Assembly (NCBI GenBank): GCA_965153455.1
Contig: OZ234500.1
Location: forward strand, 15,437,579-15,501,578
Direction of reading: 5' to 3'
Source of the DNA: Sphagnum compactum
Taxonomy: Eukaryota > Bryophyta > Sphagnopsida > Sphagnales
DNA: 64,000 nucleotides
This document shows positions 1 through 11,320 of this stretch, one piece after another; within the stretch, counting starts at the first letter, position 1, and each line of letters begins with the position of its first letter. A program made the translations under genes and the position numbers. The notes under the pieces are model-generated. The model was given only the letters and a program-made list of their open reading frames with translations. It searched no databases and was not told the origin of the DNA.

Positions 1-1779
1 TATTTTCTCTAATTTTGCTTCTATTTTATTTATGCTTTTACATGTTATATGTTTCTTTTTGTTATTAGGTTTAGGGTTTTTGTTTAGTTGTTAAAATATT
101 TTTTTATCTTTTCTAATTAGTTTGTGCTTCTACAAGTTTGAGCTTTTGTCATGTTTTTTGACTTGTTTTTTTTGCAACATTCGAGCCTTGACACATGGTA
201 TTGGAAAATTTATTAAGTAGAGGTAGAAACAAGTGAGTTGTGGAATCAAGTAAAACACTTGTAATTCCCTTTAAGATATTCATGGATGGAAAGTACCACT
301 ATGTGAAAGTTCCTAAGATGAAGTAGCTCTTCAAGCGCCGACAACTAGTCTTAGCAAATCAATCAAGAAATCTAACATTCTATCCACTAAAAAAGAACAG
401 AGTATGTTGGCACAAGCGATATGTCAACCTACATCTCTCATTAGTCTAAACCTAAAATCTGGTTATTTCTAAATGTGGATTTTTTTCATCAAGGGGTCTA
501 AAACATTGATTTTGATGAATTTAGTTTGGTTTCACTACCTATTAATGTTGTTTTAAGGTTTTATCAAGGCGTTTCCAAGAACTAGCGGATTGACATCACC
601 CATTATTTTGTTGATTAGCTTAGGCCTACTATTGACTGCCTAATTATTAATGTTATTTCAACTTTCAAAGAACTTATATAAGTATAACCAAATAAGTAAG
701 CATCTTCGAAATTAGGCCATGCATAGTATTATTAGCGGAGAGTTGAAATTTGGTCAATTATTACGCTAAGAAGAAGCATTTGCTAAAAAGATTACCACAT
801 ATGAGAAAACAAAGGTAAATAATTGCATTTTATTTTTTAGGTTTTGTTTTTCATTGACAACCATTTTTTGAATGTCATTTTTTTGAAAGTTGCATGTAGA
901 TACCAAATTGCCTATAACAATTTCAGATTCCGTTATAGATTACTTTTAAGCTGATGCAAAAGGACATGAAAAAGCAAATCAAGTTATTTTTCCAAAACTA
1001 TTTTAGGGTTTCATGATAATGTTTGTCATATGAAAAGTTATTTGAAACACAAATTTTGATGGAGTTGTTAATATTGGCTTTGTGACTATTTCTACTATTA
1101 TGACAATTGATTGTCATCTTATGAATGTTGGCCTTTCTACTATTGTGTTGACTTTTAGAATTCTTGGCAATTTCCTTTTGTTAGTGTTTTTGTAGCTTCT
1201 ACTTTTGTGAATACTATGAACAATGTGTCATCTACTATTACTTCTGCAAATGAAGAAAATGCCTTTGTACAAGTAACAAGTACTGGTGGATTCAAAATTG
1301 ATCTTAAAAACACATTTTGGAACAACATGTTCAAAAAGAGTTGCCCAAGTACAAAGATAGGTTGGATCCCATCTTTTCGCGGCCATCGTTTCATATTATC
1401 AACATTAACACAACAGCTGGCCATAACTTCAACAACCTTCAGAATTGTCCTGTTGACATCACTTATGTTGTTGATCCGAAATCAATTTTTGGGTTAACAT
1501 TATTGGGCATTATTGATAGTTTTTTATTTTCTAGCTTTCCAATAACATCCTCATTGTGTAATCTTTTTTATATTTATTTTTTATTGTTGGCGGTAGATGG
1601 ATAGAAGTCAAGTACATTATTGAAACATATTGTTGTTTCAACAATAATTTCCTTACAGTAACACATGCACAATAAAGATTTTAGGCAAAGAATGTGGAAA
1701 TCGACAAAGTTAAGAACATCTGGATTTCATGAAGATGCATGTTTGGGATTGTGTATTTTTTATTTGTGGGCTTTGTGTT

Positions 1780-2140
1780 GACTGTTGAATTTCAATAGTT
1801 CATTATTTTGAGTTTCCAAATTTTTTGAATATTTGGAATTCTTAGTTTTTGTAGTTAAGTTTATGGAATTTCTGTAGTTTTGAGTTTATGGAATTCTAAG
1901 TTTGGAGTTTTTGGAGTTTTGAATTTGATTGTTCTAAAGTTGTGAATTGTGAGTTTTGATGTTTTGAGTTTTGTAGTTTTTGGAATTTTTGGAGTTTTGA
2001 GTTTTGTTACTTTGGAGTTGTGAGTTGTGAGATTTTGGAGTTTTGTTGTTTTGTTGAATTGTGATTAATGAATTTGGGAGTCTGATTTTTGGAGTTTTTG
2101 AGTTGTGTTATTTTGTGATTTGTGAGTTTGGGGTTTGTGC
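1780..2140. repeat. Degenerate GAGTTTTG/GGAATTTT tandem repeat
   Basis: About 360 bp of short, imperfect units of the type TTTTGGAGTTTTGAGTT and TTGTGAGTTTTG follow one another, with unit length drifting around 8-20 bp. No reading frame is maintained. It looks like an old, slipped minisatellite. Confidence 0.6.
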
Positions 2141-5100
2141 TTTGGGTTTTGCAATGGGGATGAATGAAATCCAAATGCTTGAACATTGAGAATGTTGATC
2201 CACATAAGTATACCCTAAAAACTTTACATTGTGTATGTGTATTTAAGAAATGATTTCCTTAATTTTTATTGTATTTATAAATTTTACCTTTTTTGATTAA
2301 AAAATGATTTGTTGAATTTTTTTACATGCATCTAACAACATTTGTTTGAATTCCATTGTTGGAATTTTTTATTTGTAAATTTTATAATTTTTAATAATAG
2401 AATTTTTTTTGAATTATATATATACACATGTTTCATCTACAATGGAAAAAAAATGAAAAGAAAAAACTGTGAAAATGAAAATGAAAAAAAGGAATAGAAA
2501 AACATGTGAAGAAGAGGAGGAACTTCTGTTAGGTGTAAGTTACTGTGACAGTTTGGAGAGTAACTTCCATGTGTTGAAAGGTTTTTTGCCATGTTGTCCA
2601 AAGTTTTGGATTTTTTCAAGCAAATAAGGGACCAAAATTAACAAAACAAAAAAAGTTGGAATGATTTATGTATAAACAATGTATCAAAATTTGACCATGC
2701 ATAAAAAAATGTTCATGTTTTGAAGAGTTTTTATATGTTGGTGTGTTTGTGCATGTGTCAATAATGTTTAAGAGTTGTATGAATGTTTGTGAGTTGACTA
2801 TTCATGACAAAAGTTTTTAAAACCTTTGAAAAGAACCAACAAACATTAAGAAAGTCAAAAATTACACCTATTCAATCATAGTAAGTCTAAAATTAATCAA
2901 TTGGTCATATATTTGTGACAAATTGTATTTACAAAATAAAGGTTTGTTCACATTAAGAGTTATAACAATAAGTGTTAAAAACCTTAACACCTATTACCAA
3001 AACCCTAATGACTAAATGACCTAACTTAACAAAACAACAAAATCATCATTATACATTTGATTTGCACCATTGACATCAACATGAATCCACACCTAGATTC
3101 AATGGTGCACTAGACATTGTTGTCACATCTTTGCCTTTCACACCTAAACGTCATAATAAGTAAATGAGATTTTTTTTTTTTCGATCTCCATTTCTTCTTT
3201 GATCTTCTTCCAATTTTTTCATTGTTTCCATCCTTTCTTTTCATTCTTTTCACATTTCTCTTTCCCTATCCTTCTTTTCTTTTTCATTTCATTCTTTCCT
3301 TGTGTTTTTCCTTGTTTCCAACTAGGATTGCACATTGCCACACAACATTGATAGTTCAATTCCATTAGAATTTTTTTAAATTTCACAACGCCAACCTATA
3401 ACAAATGTAAGTCAAATTGAAAAAAAGTTGGAAACCATGATCATAGAAGAATACGAAAAATGCAAAGGTTGTTTTTTATTCATCCTCGTTGCAACACAAC
3501 TACTACCAATAGAAAAATCTCCATAAGGTACACCTATAGCAACATTGGCAACAACATAACCTCACACCATTATAACCTTGCAGCTTGCTTCCATACCACA
3601 CATTCCATTTATAACAACACTTGCAAATTTGACTACACAAAAATTGCACACCCATTGACCTTTGAATTTTCAATGTTCAACTACAAAAAAATTATTTTCT
3701 ACCATCACATTAACCCTTAAAAAAATACTTAATGAAAAAGTGCAACAATGAATTTCAGTGAAGTTCACAATCAATGAAACTTGGTGAAGGGTGGGGAAAT
3801 AAGGGGAAAAAAATTGACACAAATTTATTTGTTCATCTTTTGTGTTTATATTTTACCATTGCAGTTTATGAAAAAATGTTAAAACAAAGATTTTGAATTT
3901 TCCACTTGGTGATAATATAGAATTGACTTTTTTCTAATTCCATGTGCCACATTAAATATCATGTAAAAAATATTGTTAATGTAAACACCAAATGTGGATT
4001 TTTATTTTTAAACTACAAATTAACATTTTTTCACTTTTATGTGTGAACTGACATTGTTTTGAGTGAAAATTCCCAAAATGCGATTGAAAAGAAAAATCCA
4101 TCACAATATTTTCATTTTAAAAAAGAAATTTCCAAATTTTGAAAAAAGAAATTGGGAAACATTTTCATAACATTTGAACTCTAATTTTAATTTGGTAATA
4201 AGTTTTTAACTATTTAGATATGTTTTAAAACTTGTTAGAATTTTATAACAATTTGTCATTTGGATGCTAGCCCATGACACAACATTAGAAAATTGAAAAA
4301 AAATCATTGATGTGAATAGACCTTAAACAAAAAAATTCCAAGGTTTAGTTCCATTTTGAAATATCCAATTAAGGTTTCAACTAATGTTGGGTGGTTTTTT
4401 TATTTTTCTGAAGAACATATGGTTTTGATTTAATTTTTTTTAGAAATGGTTCTAATTTCACCCAAAAATGGAACCTGTAATCTAGTTTGAGTTTAATTTT
4501 TCAAAAAACTAGTTTTGATTTTGATTACGAAAATTCGATCTATTTTCAATCTAGTTTTTAATAAACAAGATTAGAATTCGCGTTTAACTATTGATGAACC
4601 TCTTGTCACCCCCTTTTTTTCAAAAATCTTTGTTCCAATTCCATGGATAAATAAAACTAGGAACATAGTGCAAATTTTTTTTTAAATCAATTCCCATTCT
4701 AAAAATTAAACTTGATTTTAATTTGGATTTTATTAATGGGAATTAATGGTTCTAATTGGTGAAACCATGTACTTGTCCAACATTGGTTCCAACTAACTCT
4801 ACTTTTCACACAACCTCATCAATTAGATTTCCATTGAATCTTTTTTTTTTATAAACAATAATACCCTCCAACTTTGCAAATGTAAAATTAACAAACTTTA
4901 TTGTCACAAAAAGGATTTTTTTTTTTGGAAACAATGGAAAATGCATTACAACAAAGTTTTTTAAGTTTTAGGTTAGTAACCAACTTAAATCTCAACTTAT
5001 TTATCAATAAATAATACAAAATCAAATGTGAAAACATATGAAAAAAGAAAAGTGAGTTTCTAAATAGTGAAAATTAAACGGTAACCAATTCTAATGCTCT

Positions 5101-6089
5101 TGGTACCATTTGGAAAGCCTTAAATGAATAGTAGTGCATAAGACTGGTTTGGTAATTTTAGACTTCTCATGCCAAATTTATTGAATGTTGAACAATTTTG
5201 TGATTAAAAATTCAATGAAAAACCAAAACTAAGATTTTGAGGGGATGGGGGGGGGGGGGGATTGGGGCAAGATCTTGGTATTCTAGAAAACCCTTGATGA
5301 GTGAAATTTGTAGGAAGTGATTTCATACTTTTTAGAACCTATAGTGGGAAGATATTGAATTCTGAGTAATTTTCATCACAAGAAATTAGATTGAAATATA
5401 AAACATTTTTTTCTACAATTGGGCTCAATCATTAAAGTTGTGTTCACATTTGGAGCAATTACATAATCATGTTCATAGTTAGGCAAATGACACAAGTCAC
5501 ATTAGCAAGAGTTCATTTTAAAACCTAAAGTGGGCTTGAGTGACCCAACCCCCATGATTGCACCAATTTTATTTGGGATGAAATGGTTCTCATCTTAGTT
5601 ACCAAACTTGGTGTAGTTAGAGAGGTTGAATCAAAGTTTTCTTTTGCCTGCCCTTTAACTTCTTTTTTTATACCCCCATACCTACCCTGTTCGCTTGCTA
5701 ACGCTGTTTTTTTTTCAAATGTTTTAAAACCCTAAACCCGAAACCCGCCATAGGTAGTCATCATTATTGTCACAATTTGTTGTTGTGGTTGGTGCATGGG
5801 AACACTCCAAAGTGAAAAAGACGTTGCAAGGTGAAGTCGTGCGTGAAACGAGTGAGGGAGTAACATTGTGCGAAAAAAGTGGGGAGCATTACTATTATTA
5901 CTGCAGGGGGAGCGAGAGAACATTGCTGTATAATGGAGCGTTGTTGTGGGAGGAGTTGGGCTACAAGAAGAGCAAAGCAAGGATGTGGGAAAAACATTGT
6001 TAAAATAAGGGTTTTACATCTTTTAAATCTTTTAAAAAAAAATGTAGCTATAGAAGTTTTTTTTTTGTTTCTTACAAAGTTGTAGAAGA

Positions 6090-6720
6090 AGACGAATAGC
6101 TACTTATCGTCGTCTTCTTCTTCTTCTTACTTTGCTTTAGAAGAAGATGATGAGAGCAATGTTCTCCATCATCATCTTCTTATTCTTATTTGCTCCAAGA
6201 GAAAACAAAGACGACGAACATCACCATCATCGTCTTTTTCTTCTTATTTTGCTCTAGAAGAAGACGATGATAGCAATGTTCTCCATCATCATCTTCTTAT
6301 TTTTACTTGCTCCAAAAGAAAACAATGACAACAAGCATCACCATCATTGTCTTCTTCTTCTTACTTACTCCACAAGAAAACGATGACAACCATGTTCATT
6401 ATCATCATCTTATTTTTCTTACTCTACTTTAGAAGAAGATGATGACAATGAACATTGTCGTTGTCTTCTTCTTCTTCTTAGTTTGCTCCAAAAAGAATAC
6501 GACAATGATGACGATGCTTATTATCATCATCGTCTTCTTTTTCTTCTAGGTATGCTGCAGAAGAAGACGATAGCGAGTGTCACTATTGTTGTCTTCTTTT
6601 TCTTCTTAGTTTGCTCTGGAAAGAAAAAGAAGACGACGAGGACATTCGCTGTTGTCTTCTTCTTCCTAGTCTACTCCAAAAAAAAAAGACGATGATAATG
6701 ACGCTCACCGTTGTTTTTTT
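6090..6720. repeat. GAAGAAGACGATGA / TCATCATCTTCTTC minisatellite with alternating orientation
   Basis: The block is made of units of roughly 60-120 bp. Each holds a purine-rich segment (AGAAGAAGACGATGA type) followed by its near reverse complement (CATCATCATCTTCTTCTT type), joined by a recurring TTTGCTCCAAAAGAAAAC segment. At least six units are visible. Short ORFs inside translate to K/R/F/V low-complexity peptides and are not credible genes. Every unit carries complementary arms, so either strand could form hairpins. Confidence 0.75.
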
Positions 6721-8199
6721 TTTTTCTAACTCTACTCCATTTGCCCCCACCAGAAAAAACATTGGTTAGTTTTAATCCCAAATCTATTGCTTTTGTGAAT
6801 GCTCACCACTTTGACTTCATCATAAAATTTGAAAAAATTAAAAAATTAAAAAACAAAATGACTGCAGTTAGCAACATGCAAGCAAGGAGGTGTGAACTCC
6901 ATAAATTAAAAGCTTCTTGCCATTTCTACATTCAAATCCTCCATCACATCGTTGGAATTCCAAGTCTTCATTCTCCCATGCAGTAGGTGAAACTATTCAT
7001 TTCAAATTTTTCTCTAAGGTGACAATGCTCGGACTCAATAGTGTTAGATTCTTTAATGACGTTGCAAAATTAATTTTTCTCTTGTATTGCTCGTGTAGGC
7101 AGTCATTTTACAAGTTTAATGAAAGTTGATCTTAGAGTTGTAAGGTTGAAATTAGCTGTTGCAACTCAAACGTCTTCTTTGCATACTTATTGTTCGCATT
7201 ACTTACATTTTGAAGTTTCTAGCTTCTAACCCTAGCCGGCAGTTTTTCATTTGTTTTGGTGTTGTTACAAGTGATGTTGAATTGCTCTTGAAACATCGAG
7301 CTAGTTCACTTTTGTTCTAAATGTGAGTAATTTCCAAGGGGAATTTCTATTGTAGTTGTTTACATTAATTGAATTTTCAATGGCAAAAATCATTTAAAAA
7401 TCAATGTTTCCCACATTTTGAATCCAAATCCAATTTTTGCCGCTGGACAATACCTTCATTTAATAAGGTTAGCACATTCTATGGACATGGTAAAACATTT
7501 AAATAATACCTTCATGAATGTTGGTTAAAGCTCATTATCCTTATCATGAAATAGTCGCACAATAACCTTAAAGAGATATTATATTTGAATTTTCATATAT
7601 AATTAGATTGTCCACCTTCATGAAATGACCCCTTGGTGCATAAACCGATTTTTCTATGCAAGTATTGCAAATTCTTGATCTTTTATTGTCAATGGTTTGG
7701 TTTTTCATAAAGCCCTTGAAATTGCAATACCCACATCATTAATGAACCCATGTTTAGGGTGCAATTTGGCCACCTTTCAAGGAAGGACTTGGGTTATTTA
7801 TAGTTCATATCTCCAATAGGTGCCCCTAGTTCATATATCCATTATGACAAAAAATATTTAAAATAAACAAAAGTAGAATAAAACTATGCAATATTTGCAT
7901 CTAAAGCTAGTTGAATTTCTTATGTTTCAAATAGTACCCATCTCAACATGAGAGTATTCCGAAAACTTGGTCCATTGTCATTCAAGTCTACCACATCATG
8001 ATTGGCCTTGTGTATGAAATACCCTCATTCATAGTTTGGTGGAAATTTAGTCTCTTAGAAATATGACATAAAAGGGCGGGGTAAAATATATGAATATTAT
8101 ATAGAGTTTTGTCATACTTATGTATTGGTTCTTCTTTTCTTCTACAAAATCTAAGTGTTATCTACTTTCTTAATTACTTTTTGGAATAGGAATTAAGTA

Positions 8200-8690
8200 G
8201 AAGTTTAACCAGTGAGATATACAGGTTATGCCAATAAACAAAAATTTAACCAAGAAGAAATATAGGTTTAGCCAAGAAAAAAAAAATTTAGCCAAGAAAT
8301 ATATGTTTAACTAAAAAAAAAAAAAGGTTTAACCAAAAGATATAAGTTTAGCCAAAAAGAAATATAGTTTAGCCTAGACATAGAAGTTTAACTAGTAAGA
8401 TATATAGATTTATCCAAGAGATAGTAATTTAGCTAGTAAAATATATAGGTTTTGCTAAAAGATAGATGTTTAGCCAAGAAATACAAGTTTAACTAAGAAG
8501 AAATATAGGTTTATCCAAGAAATATGAATTTAGCCAAAGGATAGAAGTTTAGCTAATAAGATATATAGGTTTAACCAAAAGATAGAAATTTAACCAAGAA
8601 ATATAACTTTAACCAAGTAAAAATATAGGTTTAGCCAAGAGATAAAAGTTTAGCCAAAAAGAAATAAGAGTTTCACCAAGATAAATAAAG
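8200..8690. repeat. Short-period AT minisatellite, unit about 20 bp (GTTTAGCCAAGAAATATA)
   Basis: More than twenty imperfect copies of a unit close to AGTTTAGCCAAGAAATATA run head to tail. Variants include TTTAACCAA, TTTATCCAA and TTTAGCTAG. All units have the same orientation. There is no coding potential. Confidence 0.75.
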
Positions 8691-8992
8691 GATTAGTTGT
8701 TAGTTTGTAGGTAGGGCTACGATTTAGGTCAATAGTGTAACTAGGTAGGTGGGTAGTACATGGAGGTCAGGGTTGGGAAAAAATTGGCAACAAAAAATAA
8801 AATGATCAAAGGTTAGATGGACTGTGGTAGAAAGTTGGGTAACTTCAAGTAAAGAAGCGGATGAAAAAGAGGCGAATCATCCAGTCCATCCTATGGACAG
8901 AACAGCAAACTGGTGCAGTCATGGGGGCTGGTTCACTCTGGCCTCTAAAGTGAACGAATGAACTCCACACGTAAAATTGGACAGCAAACCAA

Positions 8993-9180
8993 GAGGACAG
9001 ATGCAAAACAGTTATCGTCATAAAGTGAACGAACGAAATGACGACGATAACAGAGCACAAACGAGGACGGACGCAAGACAGTTATTTATCCTCATAAAGT
9101 GAAGGAACGAAAGCACGACGAAAACAGAGCACAAACGAGGACGGACGCAAAACCGTTACCGTCGCAAATTGAACGAACGA
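8993..9180. repeat. Three tandem 70-74 bp repeats upstream of the hydrolase gene
   Basis: GAGGACRGAYGCAA starts at 8993, 9063 and 9137. Each start is followed by a CNGTTA motif (CAGTTATC, CAGTTATT, CCGTTACC) and then a shared AAAGTGAACGAACG or AAATTGAACGAACG segment. The array ends about 260 bp before the hydrolase ATG, so it lies in the likely promoter or leader. CNGTTR is the classic plant MYB core; a regulatory role is inference. Confidence 0.65.
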
Positions 9181-9443
9181 AGACGATCGAAAGAGCGAGG
9201 GGGCAGTGCAAGGAGAGGAGAGAGGGGAAGGGAGTGTGGTGTTCCGCTAACGTTTCTGTGTCTCTGAGCTTGTTTTTTCCAATTTCTTGCGCGTCTCCAA
9301 TTTGCCGGAGAGCCTAGGAGCACTTTATTCAAGCCTTGGCAGTTCGGAAATGCTATTTTTTTTTTGCTGTGGGTCGTGGCCAGTTTTAGTTCTAGTTTCT
9401 CTTCTCTGAGCCAGACACACCAAACACAGCAGCTCTCTGCAAA

Positions 9444-11320
9444 ATGGCGGAGCTTCGACCCGGCAAAAGAGCTAGAGAAGATGATACTGGAGGAGTATCC
9501 GAGACGGAGGAGCAAAGTTCGCGTCGTGCTCCAGTCGTGGTTTTTGCACATGGTGCTGGCGGGAATTCATCTCACGAGTGGATGGTCAGGTCTGGTTCCT
9601 ATCCTTTTGTCTTCTTCTCTTCTGCTTTGCTTTTGTCCAATTGTGAAATGCTCTCCTTGCCATTCTTCTCGTCCGTCTCTTTTTTCATTTCTTTTCGTTC
9701 TCTGTCCGGTTACCTACTATCTTTTAGTTCTGTCGCTGTGACCCCTTTTTTCCCATGACTGCTGATGCAAGTGAAACCTTGTGGGTACGCTACCCTAAAC
9801 CCTAAACCCTAAACCTCAAACTCCAAAAGAACTCTTCTATACATGAGAATTTGATGTATGCATTTTGCATTCACACAACAAAAAAGAAAACTGATGCAGG
9901 GATTGTGGGCATGTGAGGCAGATGGAAGGAGCTTCTGGCATCTGCCACCAATGCTGTAGAGGTGGTCACATTCGACTATCCATGTAAGCCTTTCGTTGTC
10001 ACCGTGTTGTTTATCCCTTTTGCTGCACCATCCCTTGTTGGGTTATCCATTCATGATGCAAAAGGAGATACACGAGAGACATCACTTCATAATGCAATTG
10101 GAAATTCAACCGCAGATTGTGCCAATGGAAAGCGAGGTCCACCTCCAAAAGCAGAGAAGTTGGTGGACAGCCACATAGCTGAGATTGAGAAAGCTGTTGG
10201 AAAGCATTCAGGTCATCCTTTGGTGCTCATTGGCAAATCCATGGGCTCAAGGTTTTTTCTTCCTGTTTCTCCCCTCCTCCGTAGGGCTTCAGACTTTTGT
10301 ACTGGCATTGTCTTACCCTTTGGTGCTCATTGGCAAATCCATGGGCTCAAGGGTTTTCTTTTGGTCTCCCTGCCTCTCTAGGGCTTCAGACTTTTGCACC
10401 TGCACATCGTCTTAGATGTTGTAGACTGTAAATCCCAGCAGCAGCTGAGAACCAAGTCCTCATGAGCATTGAAGTCTTGTCAGTCCTTTTTCCATTCTAC
10501 CAAATTGGAACTTTACAGAAGAAACCTGCAAACTCTGTAAGAATGACATCTTGGATCCAAGTTCAGGACAAAATTTCTGTCTATAATACAATCATGCTGT
10601 ATTTGGGCTCGTCTGAAGAGGGTAAAGGTGTGGTGGGGGAAAGGGTGAGCTGCATGGTTGCAGGTAAGAAAGACACCAAAGTTGCAGCAGTGGTGTGTTT
10701 GGGTTACCCCCTGAAGGTGCCCTAACTCCACCCTCTCTTACCACAGTCTCTATTATACTTCTATGACACTCCTTGAACCTTGGCGTTATTGTTTTCTGAA
10801 GGGTTGGTTGTCCTTGAACCCTGATATTGTTTCCTAAATTTCAGTCCTCCTCCATTTCCTTACAATGAATTAGTGATGGTGTTTTTTCCCCCCCACAACA
10901 GGGAGCTAAGGGACCACTTCGTGATACAACACTGTTAGAGCTTCAAGCTCCAGTCTTGTTTGTGCAGGTACTGTAAGGGGGGTGGGGGCATTTTTTAAAT
11001 ACCTGAATTCTCATGTGTTGAATGGGTGATATTGTGCTCTCCAGGCTATGTGTGTACAACAACAAACACCCCATCAAATCAAAAGTCATAATCATTGTGG
11101 GTTTTGGCAGGGAAGCAAGGACAACATGTGCCCCTTGAATGAACTTGAGAAGGTCAGGAAGAAGATGACAGTCAAAAGTGACCTTCATGTGGTTGAGGGT
11201 GGAGACCACTCACTGAAAAAAAGCAAGCGAGTTGATGGCATGACTCAGGATGACGCTGAGAGGAGTGCACTAGACCATATTCAGCGATTTCTGGTGGAAG
11301 TCTTGGATGATGTTCCATAA
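9444..11320 (+). CDS. TEX30/KANL3-like alpha/beta hydrolase, six exons
   Basis: Coding exons: 9444-9589, 9922-9983, 10116-10251, 10644-10716, 10902-10967 and 11111-11320. All joins are GT-AG and in frame, giving 230 residues. The ATG sits in a strong context (AAAATGGCG). Visible motifs are the oxyanion loop HGAGG (residues 36-40), VVTFDYP after the second beta strand, the nucleophile elbow GKSMG (Ser111), the acid in GSKD (Asp165) and the catalytic His in GGDHS (His194), so the Ser-Asp-His triad is complete. Length and motif order fit the plant proteins annotated as KAT8 regulatory NSL complex subunit 3 or TEX30-like. In animals KANL3 is a subunit of a MOF acetyltransferase complex; the plant substrate is unknown to me. 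No signal peptide is visible, so it is probably cytosolic or nuclear. The third intron carries a duplicated piece of exon 3, described separately. Confidence 0.9.
9790..9814. repeat. Interstitial telomere-type motif (CCCTAAA)3 in hydrolase intron 1
   Basis: Three consecutive CCCTAAA units lie in the first intron. This is the Arabidopsis-type plant telomere repeat and contains the AAACCCTAA telo-box, which in plants is often found near starts of housekeeping genes and is bound by TRB-type MYB proteins. Function here is inference. Confidence 0.7.
10217..10415 (+). repeat. 100-bp tandem duplication of exon 3 end plus intron start
   Basis: The segment from 10217 is repeated from 10317 with a period of exactly 100 bp. 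Each copy has TTGGTGCTCATTGGCAAATCC, the nucleophile-elbow codons, the splice donor, and a shared GGGCTTCAGACTTTTG stretch. The second copy is wholly intronic and contains its own coding-like GKSMGS segment and a possible donor, CAAGG/GTTTTC. Confidence 0.85.

Larger units (their letters stand above)
1..8992. other. AT-rich intergenic DNA without a convincing gene
   Basis: I see no ORF with domain-like composition, no paired splice sites around coding-like sequence and no recognisable transposon protein. The content is AT-rich with many homopolymer runs, including a G run at about 5248-5260. Low-complexity or tandem blocks lie at about 1780-2140, 6090-6720 and 8200-8690 and are listed separately. 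The short ORFs here have shadow-like, low-complexity translations. Confidence 0.7.

Noticed and set aside
1-9000. CRISPR arrays, bacterial operons or prophage in the repeat-rich flanks
   Set aside because: Repeats are diverged, AT-rich and lack regular unique spacers. The window is clearly nuclear plant DNA with introns.
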